Assembly (NCBI GenBank): GCA_958510825.1
Contig: OY294044.1
Location: 74,756,895 to 74,820,894 of the forward strand
Origin: Brachypterus glaber
Lineage: Eukaryota > Arthropoda > Insecta > Coleoptera > Kateretidae
Direction of reading: 5' to 3'
DNA length: 64,000 bases
Positions 1 through 12,488 of the stretch are shown here, in pieces (position 1 is the first letter of the stretch; each line of letters begins with the position of its first letter). The position numbers and the translations under genes are program-made. Under the pieces are notes generated by a model. It had not been told where the DNA came from, did no database searches, and saw nothing but the letters and a program-made list of their open reading frames with translations.

Positions 1-1324
1 AAGAGGAAAAGTCGAAAAGAATTACTTTTGTTAGGTTGATAAATCCTACCATTTTTGAAAAACAAACATTAAAAAATAAAAAACTGCTCGCTGCCAATAA
101 AATAATACTTTCCCCTGTAGAGAGAACGTGATTTTTTTGTACTGGTTTTTTTATATTTATTTATTTATTTGTTTATAGTCATTCTGGGACCTCGAAGGTG
201 TTTTACACCATAATAGACTGGTTACATTACAAAAAATATTATTGCTCCATACTATTTCATTCCATTCCAATATTTAAAAAAATATGTTCCTCGGTTCTAT
301 GTTTTATACCGTTCATTCCATGCACTTTCTCCACAATGTGTGAATACATTCCAGAAGTTTATTAAGCAACAAATACCATAATTTTGTAAAATTAAAATTG
401 TCTAAAATAACTGGACTTTGACAGTTTGTTTTATGGTTTCTCTTTCCTGACAAAATGCGCACATTACACAGCTGTGTACTGTATATAGTGGTCCAAAAAT
501 AAAAAAAAAATTGACAAAACTCTTAATTTTTGTGTGATTTTATTTTCGATACCGCTGGTTTCGAATATCTTAGTGAAAACCCTGAAAACAAAATTTCCCC
601 GCCACTAGGGTGGAACATATTTTATTTTATATTTTCGATTCTGTTAAAATTTGGTTTGGGTCCGTTCATTAAAATCAAAAAAAATTCTTTTTTTCTTAAA
701 ATTAAAAATAAATTGAAAAAATATTTAAAAAAAATTGTTTTTACCCCCTTACCCAATCCGATTTGTACCAAAAATAATCCCAGCCCAGAACTTTGGACTT
801 ATTTAAAATTATGTTTCATATAAGTGTTTACCAATTTAAAATTATGTTTTATATAAGTGTTAAATTAATAAAATACAATACAATAATAATTGCCTTAATT
901 AAAATCAAAAAACGCTAAAAATAGAAGTTTTACCCCATTCTTACCCCCTTACCCCCAATACTTTACCCCCAAAATCTAATCAGCTCTTCGAAATACGATA
1001 AGAAACAATATGCAAAAAACCGCTTGTTAATATCTTATTTAGAAATTGAGTTATCGAGTTTATAGACGGACAGACAGGCAGACGGATTTTTTTTACTGAT
1101 TTCGTCTGGCAAAGATGTCGAGAAATGTGAAATAAACATGGACAAAGATTTTGACTTCTCGGCAAAGATTTCAATACATCGGCACTCTTATTGCGTAAGT
1201 TCACTGCTTGTTTTTAAAAACCACCCTGTATCAGTAAGTGAAAAAAATCTATAAAACACGTTTCACGGTTAATGGACTATCTCTGTTAGGCGTAATACAT
1301 TCTTTTAAGTCATTTAGTATACAC
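1..1324. other. AT-rich intergenic DNA without a recognised gene
   Basis: No coding family is recognisable on either strand; the 97-codon frame at 530-823 is low complexity. The stretch at about 760-800 (AAAAATAATCCCAGCCCAGAAC) resembles words at 10487-10520 and, inverted, at 42415-42455, so it is probably an old piece of the dispersed family described there. Otherwise homopolymer runs only. Confidence 0.6.
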
Positions 1325-1326
1325 TA

Positions 1327-2474
1327 GGGTGCCCAGTCAAAATTAAAAAATGGATTTTTTAGGATCCCACCCCCTATAAATAAATGTTCATTTAGGTCAA
1401 AAACCAACCCTCAATTTTTTTCAGATTTTTAAAAAAATATTTAGATGTCCGGCGATTTTTTGAGAGAGAAAACATGTTAAGCCTTTTTATTAGGTATTAT
1501 TTAAATATAAAAAGGTTGAAATCAGGCTATTTTAGAAAGGGAAATTATTTTTGAATAATGAGGGTATATTAAAAAAAAATACGTATGAAGCTTATTTATG
1601 CTACAAAAAATGTTACTTAGAATTTTTTCTCATGGGTAATTTTTTTTTAGAAATTCATTGATAAGTACCAAATAACGCCCCCATATTTAATTTAAGAAAA
1701 TTTGAGAAAATTTAAGAAAAAGAACATGATGTCCAAAAAAAAATCACAAATCCCATTATATGTAAAAAAAATCACTTTATTTCGATAAAAGAGATGATAT
1801 TTGGCCAAAAAAAACATAATAATATGTACAACTTGCTTTGAAACGTGTTTATTTTTATAACTGGTTGTTGCGATTTTTTTTTTTCAGATTTAAAAAAATA
1901 AACGTCCTACACTTTTTTTGAAAAAAAAATATATAATGTGTTTTATTACATAATATAACATACTACAAGGCATTTTGAAAACATTTTTTATTTATTTGCT
2001 ACAAAATTAATATTTTACTGCAATTTAATGCATTTTTTTAAATTTTATTTAGATGTTTAATTATTTTTTGGACACCCTGTACTTTTTTTTCAAAAAAGTT
2101 AATATAAACTCTAAATTCGGACATATTGAAGAATACCATAGAAAACAATAAATCTTTGGAAAAAGTGTATTTTTTTCTAGCCTTTATTAACCTCGTGTCA
2201 ATTTTTAGCATTTTTGCCCCATAAAAAATCCGTTTTATTTTTGTAGAGGGACATAAAAATTGAGAATATTCCTTTATTATCCAGAAACCCTTTTTTGTTC
2301 CATAAACGCCCAGTAGCATAGTTAGTACATCCTTAAAAAAATAAAAACCTTCACATGATTTTCTATTTAAAAAAGCACCTGGCGGAACCTCTAAAAAAAA
2401 TCAGGGTTGTTTTTCACTTCAAGAAACAATTTTGAGGGGTGGGACCCAAACAATTCTGTAGGTCCTGGGCACCC
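1327..2474 (+). mobile_element. Element B, copy 1: TA-flanked non-autonomous DNA transposon
   Basis: The ends are inverted: GGGTGCCCAG at the left and CTGGGCACCC at the right, each next to a TA (1325-1326, 2475-2476). A second inverted match inside the ends is GGATCCCACCCCC against GGGGTGGGACCC. The same sequence recurs inverted at 5040-5950 and as 50228-52136. A TA target duplication with terminal inverted repeats is typical of Tc1/mariner-type elements, so this is inferred to be a non-autonomous member. The 93-codon minus-strand frame at 2038-2319 lies inside it and has no recognisable transposase motif. Confidence 0.75.
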
Positions 2475-2735
2475 TACTTACTATACACATTTAATATGAG
2501 TGTAAATATAAATAAAATATAAGGGAATTCTTTCTTGGTATACATTTTAATGAATATGGACAATAAATAAAAGATACAACAGTTTTTTTTTTGTTTATTT
2601 TACTTAGAATCTCAATTTATATAAAAGTATTCTTAACCGTGATTTATATACAGGTTCAGCAAGTCGTGATCTTTAATCGCCAAATGTGCGTGTGAAAAAT
2701 TTCGGACCGTAATTTATATAATTTAATTTTTATTA

Positions 2736-2946
2736 TGGTCTGTCTCATCAAGCAAGAGAGTTGATTAAAAATCGCACAGTGAATATTTTCAAAACAGATT
2801 CGAATTGTGGATGTGCGAATATACAGCTTAGTTTATTTTATAAAACGTAACTATATTCTATACACAAACACATACTATTCAACCCTGATGTAAAAATATT
2901 TACTGTGCGATTTTTAATTTACTCTCTTGCTTGATGAAACAGACCA
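2736..2946. mobile_element. 211-bp MITE with ~55-bp inverted repeats
   Basis: The left end TGGTCTGTCTCATCAAGC is matched in reverse by GCTTGATGAAACAGACCA. Similarity continues inward through the ATCGCACAGT / ACTGTGCGAT block, giving arms of about 55 bp and a loop of about 100 bp. TA lies on both sides (2734-2735, 2947-2948), again the Tc1/mariner-type target. There is no coding capacity. Confidence 0.8.
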
Positions 2947-2992
2947 TAGTTAGGCAAGGAAACTTTTGGTGTTTTGGTGTTGTCAAAATATA

Positions 2993-3200
2993 CAGGGTGT
3001 GTCCAAAGTCCAAACTTTTGAACTGCTTAAAATATCAACTTGAAATTTGAAACACTTATTTAACATAAACCAAATTAGTTTTTGGTATTTGTTTCATATT
3101 TTTAGGGATCACAGGGGAAACCACTTGATACAATTTTTTTTGTCATATTTTTAGTTCTTTAAAATTATTTTTTGAGTGTTAAAATAATTTAACAATGAAA
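2993..3200 (+). repeat. Fragment related to the family A fold-back terminus
   Basis: The stretch begins TACAGGGTGTGTCC, then matches the family A arm loosely (AACTGCTTAAAATATCAACT, then AATTTGAAACACTT). The full family A fold-backs are at 17873, 25513 and 49871. No matching right arm was found nearby, so this is a one-armed fragment. Confidence 0.55.
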
Positions 3201-3652
3201 AACTTGCTGAACCCAAAAGTACATCGCTCCCTTGCGATGTAAAAATATTATATTTTTTAGGGTATACTTAATTTTTACTTAGTAAGCTTTACACCTATTA
3301 CAAAATCCACCAATAAAAAAAGGGCTTCATTTTTTATTTAAAAATTTAATGCCTACCGTGTGTAAAGCTGAACCTCTAAGAAGCCGCTTTCGAGATAAGC
3401 TGGCAAATAATGAAAAACATTTTATTCCGCACATGTATTAGCATTCCTGAAAATCCAATAAATCTCTAATCAAGAAAAATATTGAAAAGTGGAAAATATT
3501 TTGCAGTTTGGATATTATTATACTCTTTGCAGTAACTCATGTAGAAAAATACCCTTAAATTTAACTTGTGTCTGTTTGTGTATTTGTCCTTAATACTAGT
3601 AGACAAATCATTAAAAAAAGTTTTTTGGTCATTATTGCTTTTTTGTTACTGC

Positions 3653-3671
3653 GTACGCGCGTCGCGCGTAC
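3653..3671. repeat. 19-bp perfect CG-rich palindrome
   Basis: GTACGCGCG, one central T, then CGCGCGTAC. It sits alone in strongly AT-rich DNA. Function unknown; no element boundary was recognised at it. Confidence 0.7.
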
Positions 3672-4320
3672 ATAGCGTAGTTTAGAACGTAAGCTTTTTA
3701 CGTCCAGTATTATGGGTTTACTAATAAAATCTTTCTTCTATAATTTTTTGTACACGTTATCAGTTTCTGGAGAACTTTCAGAAATGTAAGTCTCGCTTTA
3801 GCATTAGTTCTGAGACACCCTGTATATGATATACGTCCTTCAAGATTAAAAACGGAACCTCTTATCGAAAATTTAATTTCTTTTAAAAAATAAAGTTTTC
3901 TCTCCCGAGATAAAAATAATGATACATTCTCAAATAAACTGTTTTTTTTTATATTTGCTATGCTTAAAAAAAGAAAATAAAAATTAAAATTTTTTTTTTT
4001 CAGTTTTTGCTCAAGTTGTTGTTTCTTTAGAGTTTCAGGAGTCATTGAACTGAATTAAATTTGTATAGTTATTTGTCTATAAAATTATTTTAGATTAATA
4101 TTCCCTAAAAGAAAAAAGAGAGAAATAAAGTCACAATTGTGACACCCTGCGTAAGGGTTAAAGCATCCCTTCGAAAGAGAGGTTGGTACCTGTCACAATT
4201 TGTAATCTAATATTTTTGCAAATTTGGCGAAGGCGTATGTATTGAAACTGTTCCATACTACATCCATTGGTTTCCGGAGGCATGCCTACAAGATGCCTAG
4301 GCATCTATATGTTACGCTCA
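3672..4320. other. Intergenic DNA without a recognised gene
   Basis: The 111-codon minus-strand frame at 3710-4045 is lysine/phenylalanine-rich low-complexity translation with no family motif. Short words resembling mariner-type ends occur at about 3815-3830 (GACACCCTGTATA) and 4141-4150 (GACACCCTG) without a partner that I could define. Confidence 0.5.
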
Positions 4321-4324
4321 ATAA

Positions 4325-6692
4325 CACAGGTCTACAAAAAAAAATAAGTCTGTTTTTCAGAAAACGAATATGGCAATGAAAAAAATTATTGACCCTCAAG
4401 ATTTTGTGTTATAGCGCACTATGGGTTTTTTGTATGCATTCGAGACAAAAGAATAAATCCGAAATAAATCATCAAAAAAAATTTTATGAAAATATTAATA
4501 AATAAAAATGATTTATGCCGTTACTTGTAGATTTTAAATATATACCCTAGCTATTTTTTTACTAAATCGAAATATGGCACTTTTCATGTTTTTTCGATAT
4601 ATTTTATTAAAAATGTTATATAAATAATACAAAAACATATTATAAAAAAATTACATACTTTTTTTATTTCCAGTAGAGGAGAGCGGGGCGGGGGTTAATT
4701 TTGCACATGTTAAAAAATATCATAAAATTGTCTGATACCCTTAAGAGACTGTTTTTCTCTAGTTTTTTTTTGCGATTTAAACAAATTTGATAATAAAAGA
4801 CCTCCCTGGTCCTTAATTTGTTTCAAAACCACAAGCACAGTGGCAAAATTTTATAATAAAGCTGTTAAAAACAGAAAATTTTACGGTGTTTCGCCGGTGG
4901 GTCGGAGGGGGTAAAAATTTACCAAAAAATACGTTACGTAATACTTGAACGGCTCTATTTTTATTTTTTATTAATAAGGAAACAGCAATAATGGTTTCCC
5001 GTTTAAATAAAAGGTTAAAATCGGAAAATATGTATACTAGGGTAACCAGGACCTACGGAATTGTTTGGGTCCCACCCCTCAAAATTATTCCGTTAGGTGA
5101 AAAAAAACCCTGATTTTTTTTAGATTCTTTAAAAAATATTAGAGGTTCCGGCCGGAACTTTTTTAAATAGAAAATCATGTGAAGAGTTTTTATTTTTGAT
5201 ATTGGGCGTTTATGAAACAAAAAAGTGTTTCTGGATAGTAAAGGAATTTTCTCAATTTTTGCCCCTCTACAAAAATAAAACGGATTTATTATGGGGTAAA
5301 AATGCTAAAAATGACACATGAGGTTAATAAAGGCTAGAAAAAAATACTTAGAATTTTTTCCAAAGAGATTTTTTTCTAGGGTAATATATCCGAATGCGGG
5401 GTTTATATTTACTTTTTTGAAAAAAAAGTACAGGGTGTCCAAAAAATAATTAAATATCTTAATAAAAGTTAAAAAATTTAATTTAATTGCAATAAAATAT
5501 CAATTTTGTAGCAAATAAAAAATGCCTTGTAGTATGTTATATTATGTAATAAAACACATTATACTTATAATTTATTTTTCCAAAAAAAGTGTAGGACATT
5601 TATTTTTAAAAAACTGAAAAAAACATCGCAACACCCAGTTATAAAAATAAGCACATTTCAAAGCAATTTGTATATATTATTATGCTTTTTGGCCAAATAT
5701 AATCAATTTTTACAGTGTTTTTACCCTGGTAAAGCCATTTTTTCATGTAAAAGTGTATTTTTTTTTTAATATTATTCAAAAATAATTTCCCTTCCTAACG
5801 TTTTTATATTTAAATAATAATAAAAAAGCTTAGCATGTCTTCTCTCTCAAAAAAAAAAGCCGGGAGAGAGTCTTTTTTTAAATCTGAAAAAAATTGAGGG
5901 TCGGTTTTTGACCCCTAAAAAAATCGTTTTTTAATTTTGACTGGGCACCCTAATGTATATATATTTATGTAAAAAATATATAACTAATTATTTTTGTCCA
6001 CCATAATAAATTCGCCAATTTATTTATTGAAAATTGATTACTATTTTTAAAATGGACGACCTCTTAAACGCCTGTTTACCAATTTCGCAAAAAAAAGATT
6101 ATTTTCGTTTTTTACCAGCTTTATGACAAAATTTTGCCACTGTGCGTGTGGTTTTTAAATAAATTAGGGATCAGGGAGGTCTTTTATTGTTTAAATAGCT
6201 AAATAAAAAACTTTAGAAAAACAGTCTGGTTAAGGGTATCAGAAAATTTTATTATATTTTTGTGCAACGTTAAATCCCCCAGACTCTCCACCACTGGAGA
6301 TAAAAATATATGTATTTATTTTATAAAGCATATGTATGTAGTTGTATTACATATATAAATTTTTGGCTGTATCTGTATTATTTATACAAAATTTTTAATG
6401 AAATATATCGAAAAAACACGAAAAAAGTACCATATTTGGAATTTGAGGCCCTGTAAAAAATTAACTAGCATAGATATTTAAAATTTGCAAGTAATGGCAT
6501 AAATAATTTTTATTTATCAATTTAAAAAAAAAAATTGATGAATTCTTACGGATTTATTTTTTTGCCTAGAATGCATACAAAAAAAAACATTGTGAGCTAT
6601 ATCTCAAGATTTTGAGGGTCAAGAATTTTTGTCATTGCCATGTATACTCAAAAATACATGGAAAAATATTGCACATTTTTTTGTTCACTGTG
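4325..6692. mobile_element. Fold-back C: 2.4-kb inverted-repeat element, interrupted by element B
   Basis: Left arm about 4325-4890, right arm about 6120-6692. Matching landmarks include GACCCTCAAGATTTTG against CAAGATTTTGAGGGTC, and GACCTCCCTGGTCC against GGATCAGGGAGGTC. The ends read CACAG and CTGTG with a 4-bp ATAA on each side (4321-4324, 6693-6696), a plausible short target duplication. Element B copy 2 is inserted in the interior. No coding capacity. Arm divergence is visible, so this is an older element. Confidence 0.75.
5040..5950 (-). mobile_element. Element B, copy 2, nested in fold-back C
   Basis: Inverted relative to copy 1: it starts at GGGTAACCAGGACC (which matches the right end of copy 1) and ends at CTGGGCACCC. 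TA on both sides (5038-5039, 5951-5952). It is shorter than copy 1 by about 240 bp through internal deletions. Confidence 0.75.
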
Positions 6693-6795
6693 ATAAAATC
6701 CAAATACACAGTGTATTTTTAATAGCGTTAATGATTTTAAGGGGTGAGTGATGCTACATCAGAAATGAAGTTCCTATAAACGTATGTATAATAAA
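6693..6795. other. Short spacer between fold-backs
   Basis: About 100 bp between fold-back C and the next inverted repeat; nothing recognised. Confidence 0.5.
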
Positions 6796-7064
6796 TTAAT
6801 AGTAAAAAAACATTTTTTATAAGCTTTTATTTAAGTGAACTAAAAAGAAACAAATAAACTTTCAATTAAATCAAACCCATCATTTTGTTACAGTATACAA
6901 TTTTATATGATATAAAAGCCTGTCGCGATATTTTTTATAAAATAAAATTACAAAGGAAAATAACGTAACAAAATGATGGGTTTGATTTACTTGAAAGTTT
7001 ATTTTCTTCTTTTTAGTGCACTTAAATAAAAGCTTGTTCTGGAAAAAGTTTTTATACTATTATT
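6796..7064. repeat. ~270-bp fold-back with ~100-bp arms
   Basis: The left arm includes AATCAAACCCATCATTTTG and the right arm its reverse CAAAATGATGGGTTTGATT. The match runs outward to AAGCTTTTATTTAAGTG against CACTTAAATAAAAGCTT. The loop is about 65 bp. No gene. Confidence 0.75.
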
Positions 7065-7343
7065 TTATTTTTCTTTTTTTAGCCGACAAAATTTTTTAGA
7101 TTACAATAGTAAATTTTTGGGTTGGCCAAAGCCGGACAACTAGACCATTTATGGCCCTTTTTGTCACCCCATTGTAGGATACAAACTTTTTTTTCAAATG
7201 GGGGCGCCGAACCAGAAGCTTGCTTCAGGGCGCCGAAATGCAAAGGCCGGCCCTGTGTATTATTCAATGGTAATCCTTACATGTATATTTGTTTAGGATT
7301 GACTAATAGAAATTATGAAAAAAGGTGTTACATATAAAAAGAT

Positions 7344-7968
7344 GTGGGTAAAAAGGGATTTTTTAATTTTAGGGATGGGGAGGTTGGGGGTAAATTTTAT
7401 ATAAAATTTTATATAAGCATGTGTACGTTGTTCAGCTATCTACGTTTATTCTAAGTGGGTGAAATAGAGAGGGGGGTAAACTTAGCCCTATACGCGTATG
7501 GGGGTGATGGGGAGATAAGGGGGGATGTAAATTTATTATTTTATTCATTTTAAAATGTTATTATTACTGAATGAGTATCTAACCTAATTTTAGTTTTAAA
7601 TTATTTCATGTGGGTAAGAATATGGATTTTTTAATTTTAGGGGTGGAGGGGTGGGGGGAAATTTTTATATATAATTGTTTTGTCAACCGAGTTAAGCATG
7701 TGTACCAAATTTTAGCTTTCTAAGTATATTCTAAGTGGGTGAAACAGACGAGGGGGAATGTAAAATTAATTTATTGTAAAATTTTATTATCACTAAATGA
7801 GTATGTAACCTAATTTTAGTTTTAAATTATTTGTGTGGGTAAAAAATTATTTTTTTAATTTTAGGGGTGGGGGGTTTGGGGAGTAAGTTTTATAAAAAAT
7901 TGCATTGTCAGAAGAGTTAACCATGTGTACCAAATATTAGCTTTCTAAGTATATTCTAAGTGGTCGAA
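7344..7968 (+). repeat. Three-unit direct tandem repeat
   Basis: Units start at the word GTGGGTA at about 7344, 7610 and 7835 (periods about 266 and 225 bp). Shared landmarks are TTTTTTAATTTTAGGG, a G-rich run and TATTCTAAGTGG. The two overlapping frames near 7079-7337 are not supported as genes. Confidence 0.7.
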
Positions 7969-9600
7969 AAATCCTTTGGCAGATTGGCCCTAAACAAACA
8001 TACATACGTACCTACCAATAACAAACATTGCAAGTTAAATAGAAGCTTGTAAAAATACTTCGCATCGTAAGGCAGCTCAGCCCCTTTGAAAGTGGCTAAA
8101 ATTCGGTTTTTTTTTTGAAAATTTAGGAACCCTTTGAAATATGGAAACAAGGCTTTGCGTGTAAACTAATTTTAATAAGGCCCATCTTCATATGTTATTT
8201 TCATGTAATTTTATTATTGGAACATGTACACTGTAAAAAATATATAGCATCATAGGTATTATGTTGCCATGCAGGAACAAGTAAAATTTACAAGACTTTA
8301 CATGTAATTTTACAATTTTATGTGAATATTGCATATAATTTAGATGTAATATTTATATAAAATCGTAATTTTACAATTTTATATAAATATTACATGTAAT
8401 TTGAATGTAATATTCATATAAAATTGTAAAATTAGATGTAAAATCTCGTAACTTTTACTTTTCTCTACATGACAACACATTACCTATGATTTTGCATCCA
8501 AATTTACATATTTATTTTTTACAGTGAACTGTAAAATTTACTAGTTTTTACATGTAATTTAACATGTAATATGAATGATAAAATTTTAAAATTACTTGTA
8601 TTGAATCACATTTACGTGCAGAATACTCTAAATTTGTCCGTCAATCTTTCAGTAATATTATCTGTAAAAATTAAAGCAAATTCACCATGTCAGAACGTGA
8701 ATTTACAATATTTATTAAAATTAACCTCAATATTACTCGGTTTAGTAAAATCTTGGCTTTTTTCCTGTCGCACCTTAAATTTGTCCGTCAATCTTTCAGT
8801 AGTATTAACCGTAATAATTAAAGCAAATTAAAGCAAATTCACCATGTCAGAATGTGAATTTACAATATTTATTAAATTAACCTCAATATTACTCGCTTTA
8901 GTAAAATCTCAGCTCTTTTCCTGTCGGTACAATAATTTTGTATTAAAATTCATGCATGTGGTCCAAAAACCCGGCACTTTTACAATATTGGTTGAAAATT
9001 ACCATAATTATAGCTTACATTCTACAAAAGATAGCAGTAAAATTACCAAAATAAAAGTTCACATTTTTACAGATAACAGTCAATTTACAGTACTAATTTA
9101 AATTTACCACTTTCTTTGCTGGTAACATATGACCTACTTTGTTTGCTGTGAAATTACCACATTTTCATTTACAATGCAGTAAAATAATTTTGCATTAAAA
9201 TTCATGCATGTGGTCCAAAAAGCCGGCACTTTTACAGATAGTCCCGAAAATTACAAGAGCCCGTAATACTGCTTGAAATAATCATTAAATTTGCTGCTTA
9301 AATTACTGTGAAATCACAGGTAAAAATTCACATTTTTACAGAAAACAATTAATTTACAGTACTTATTTAAATTTACCACTTTCTTTGCTGGTAACATTTG
9401 ACCTACTTAATTTGCTGGGAAATTACCATATTTTCATATACAGTGAATGATGTATAATACCACATTTATTTTTTACAGTGCATCCTCAGGTCAAATTACA
9501 TAAAAAATGTACTTTTGTTGTAATACTGCAGGATTAACATTTTAGGAGAAAAAATCATTTGAACGTAAAATTTTACGTATCAAGGACGTAAATATTGAAA
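7969..9600 (+). mobile_element. Diverged copy of the 15604-16700 fold-back family, interrupted
   Basis: 8120-8220 matches 15755-15840 (AATAAGGCCCATCTTC and TTATTTTCATGTA are shared). 9481-9560 matches 15945-16020 (CCTCAGGTCAAA and AGGATTAAC are shared). The two parts are contiguous in the other copy but are separated here by 8229-9480, so that block is an insertion. Confidence 0.6.
8229..9480. mobile_element. Inserted repeat block bounded by CACTGTAAAAAAT
   Basis: The outer ends are CACTGTAAAAAATA and TTTTTTACAGTG. The first 298 bp (8229-8526) is by itself a palindrome with the same ends. The rest contains two direct duplications: period 147 bp (word AATTTGTCCGTCAATC at 8631 and 8778) and period 252 bp (word AATTCATGCATGTGGTCC near 8949 and 9201). 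The frames at 8571-8831 and 8844-9101 lie across these repeats and are not genes. Confidence 0.65.
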
Positions 9601-9632
9601 CCCAAAAAAATAGCATGCTAGTTTAAAGTAAT

Positions 9633-10360
9633 TAAAAATATTTAAATATTCCATTAATCTATTTTCTAATCATCGTACAGAGTAATATTGGTAGACTACA
9701 CTACCCTCCTTAGTTAAAACGTCCTAACTAACATTCCTATTTTCCCTAAATTTTTCGAATTAATGGCTAAATTCCTTGACTTCCAGGTTTTAATTTCAAT
9801 TTCCCTGACTTTTACCTGACTTCCCTGACTGGTGGGAAACCTGAAGATTAGATAAATATGGCATAGAACAATCGGTATATGTAGATAAGCCGAAAATGAC
9901 AAAAATGTTGGTTAGGACGTTTTTACTAAGAAGGAGGGCAGTACAGTTTCAGGCTACTGGCCCTTTTCACTACCAAGGGTCACACCTGTACGCTGATTAA
10001 GAAAACATTATTTGACTTTATTGACTAAATAAATAATTTCATGAGATTGATGTACTCTTGCACGCCATCTATTGCTAGATGTATACAACTACTCATTTAT
10101 TCTCCCTTCTAAGTTGAAAACAAATTGTATATCTCAAGCACATGACACCTAATTAAACGTGTGGTTAGACGTAAATGTTAAAAAACAGAAACTTTTAATT
10201 TTAAACAAAATTATAAAAATATTTAAATATTCCATTAATCTATTTTCTAATAATCGTACAGGGATATTAGTAGACTACAGTATCAGGCTACTGGCCCTCT
10301 TCAGTACCAAGAGTCAACCCTGTACGCTAATTAAGAAAACATTCTTCGACTTTATTGACT
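9633..10360 (+). repeat. Dispersed direct repeat pair, first copy interrupted
   Basis: About 150 bp at 10213-10360 is repeated at 9633-9700 plus 9946-10025, with shared words ATTTAAATATTCCATTAATC and CAGGCTACTGGCCCT. The intact second copy shows what the first looked like before the MITE at 9701-9941 inserted. Confidence 0.75.
9701..9941. mobile_element. MITE family F, 241 bp, TACA target duplication
   Basis: The ends read CTACCCTCCTTAG and, reversed, CTGCCCTCCTTC, followed by a shared AAAACGTCCTAAC. TACA is present at 9697-9700 and 9942-9945. The uninterrupted copy of the target at 10213-10360 confirms that this block is an insertion. The same end sequence occurs at 22678-22932. Confidence 0.8.
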
Positions 10361-10439
10361 TATCCGCGCATAAAAATGTTTCACCAAACATTTCTGCGCT
10401 TTAAAAATATTTATTATGAGCAATATTTAAATTTTTGGA

Positions 10440-10745
10440 AAAAAATGTATTTCCCCATTTACCATTCTTATGCCACTCCAGTGTTCACCAAAAACAATCC
10501 CAAGCGAGAACTTTTGGTAAAACCTGTATGCGTAATTTTAAATCTATATATTAAAGGGTTTTTAAGTTATCGTGCCCACAAGTTATCCCGGACAAACCGA
10601 TAGACCGATAATTTTTTTGCTCAAAATTGATTTATATCGACATAAAAGGTCAAAAAACGCAAAAATATGAAAAAAAAATTGAAAATTTTTTCACGAATAC
10701 AAGGCTTTCCCCAAATTTTCAAAATTTTCAAAATGGTAAGCAAAA
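10440..10745 (-). repeat. Family E flank fragment (inverted relative to 42185-42470)
   Basis: It shares with 42185-42470, in reverse, the words ACCAAAAACAATCCCA, CGAGAACTTTTGGTA, TTTATATCGACA and the AAGGCTTTCC block. The 80-codon frames here are translations of this repeat. Confidence 0.65.
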
Positions 10746-11278
10746 CTAAAGTATTCCTGCGAAGTGTGTACACTATGAAATCCGAAGCATTACATAACTT
10801 TACGGTTTGTTAACCATTACAGTGGAAGTCTGCATTTTCATAAAGAATTTATATTGCCTCCAGAGTTTATTAATAACAATATTTAACAAGGTTTTTGGAC
10901 AATCTTTACGTAGGGTGGAATTTTTAAAGTAAATAAATTAGGTAATTCAAAAACCAATATTTTTTCAAAAAATTATTTTTTTATTTTTAAAAATACAACT
11001 TTTATGACATTGAGACATAACTCCCCTTGTTCCAGTTATCCCAACTGTTTTTTAAATGCAACGTATCCTTTTTAAAAGGTACTTGATTTAAAAATTACAC
11101 AGGCACAAAAAAAAGGTCAAGAACTATTTCGAGGAGCATTGTATTCCTATGTTGTTTGAGGCGATAAATCCGAATTTAAGGTCAAAATAACACCTTATCC
11201 GATTAGTTTTAAATCATAGACAAGGAAAGACCTCCAAAGTCTGCGGAAAAGTGTGATAAATGTGCCTTGCGCATCTGC
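10746..11278. other. Intergenic DNA without a recognised gene
   Basis: No coding family recognised. AAAATAACACCTTATCCG at about 11185 is matched in reverse by CGGATGAGGTGCTATTTT at about 12251, suggesting an old fold-back that encloses the tandem duplication described next. Confidence 0.5.
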
Positions 11279-11966
11279 GATAAACTTTCACATGCACATT
11301 GTTGTTTTTGACACGTATTTTTTAACCTTAGTTTTATGTGTCAAAAAAAAATTAAAAATGCAACAAAAAACATTAAATATCTACGAAGAAACGTCGAAAT
11401 AGTTTTTTTTAATTATTTTATAAGAATTTTTCGAGGTGTGTTTGAATTTCGGGATTTTGTACACCTACTTTGAGTACAACAGGGATTGACCCTTTGCTCT
11501 TCATAAAGCAACAATACGGGTCATGTTTAAAGTTATAAACAAATGCAGCAAAAAAACAATTAAAACACATGGGGCGTTCGAGTAGGACGATCTTGTAACT
11601 CTTTTGACTCCATTGCTAACTTCATGTCAATTTTCATCGACGACAATGACAATGACATCTGAGATAAACTTGCACATGCGCACTACTATTGTTGTTTTTG
11701 ACGAGTATTTTTTAACCTTAGTTTTGTGTGTCAAATAAAAATTGTAAAAAATTCAAGAAAAAAACAATAAATATCTACGAAGAAACGTCGAAATAGTTTT
11801 TTAAAATTATTTTATAAGAATTTTTCGAGGTGAGTTTGAGTTTCGGGATTTTGTATACCTACTTTGAGTACACCAGGGATTGACCCTTTGCTCTTCATAA
11901 AGCAACAATACAGGTTAGGTTTAAAGTTATAAACAAATGCAGCAAAAAAATAATTAAAACACAGTA
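11279..11966 (+). repeat. Direct duplication, period about 394 bp
   Basis: Two copies of about 295 bp (near 11279-11570 and 11660-11966). Both contain CTACGAAGAAACGTCGAAAT, TTTTTCGAGGTG and TTGACCCTTTGCTCTTCA. Each is AT-rich with no long conserved frame. The minus-strand frames at 11812-12119 cross the second copy and show no family. Confidence 0.8.
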
Positions 11967-12032
11967 GAAGTCGAAAAATGAACAGAAACAAACGACGATC
12001 TGACAGTACTGACAGTATAAACAAACTACTAA

Positions 12033-12143
12033 TAATTCGTCACCCCAGTATTGGTTTGCCATTTCTCTATTTTCGGACATTTTAAGATGTTTACTGGGGG
12101 ATTTTTGGAGATACGACAAATGAATACGGGGGTGACGAATTGT
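12033..12143. mobile_element. Short MITE (~110 bp)
   Basis: AATTCGTCACCCCAGTATT is matched in reverse by AATACGGGGGTGACGAATT, about 19 bp of inverted repeat at both ends. Exact edges and target duplication are unclear. Confidence 0.65.
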
Positions 12144-12488
12144 TTTACGACCGACAGCATTTCACAGCTGACAGAGATGCGTACTGCGCAAGGTCAGACA
12201 ATATTTTTGAGTATGATAATGTTTTTTTGAGGTTTCTCTAAAATTTACCGGATGAGGTGCTATTTTGCTTTCCCATTTTGATTTTTTTTTTTATTTAGGG
12301 AAATCCTTGTATTCGTGCAAAAGTTTTAACTATGAATATATTGCTTAATACTGGGCAAAATAAACAAGAAAACTCAATTGCAATTGTTGGTTTCCAGCAC
12401 TATTTTAATTTTTAAGTTAATAATAACCCAATTGTATAAAACAAACTTTTTGTTACCTAGTATTCTTTAATGAATGATAAACACAAAG

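Noticed and set aside
2038..2319. 93-codon minus-strand frame as a transposase remnant
   Set aside because: No catalytic or DNA-binding motif is visible and the frame is not preserved in the copies at 5040-5950 and 50228-52136.
7344..7968. CRISPR-like array
   Set aside because: Three long diverged tandem units without short repeats or unique spacers; eukaryotic context.
8571..9101. Two 85-codon frames with similar sequence as duplicated genes
   Set aside because: The similarity is the 147-bp tandem duplication of an AT-rich repeat; neither frame has a motif.
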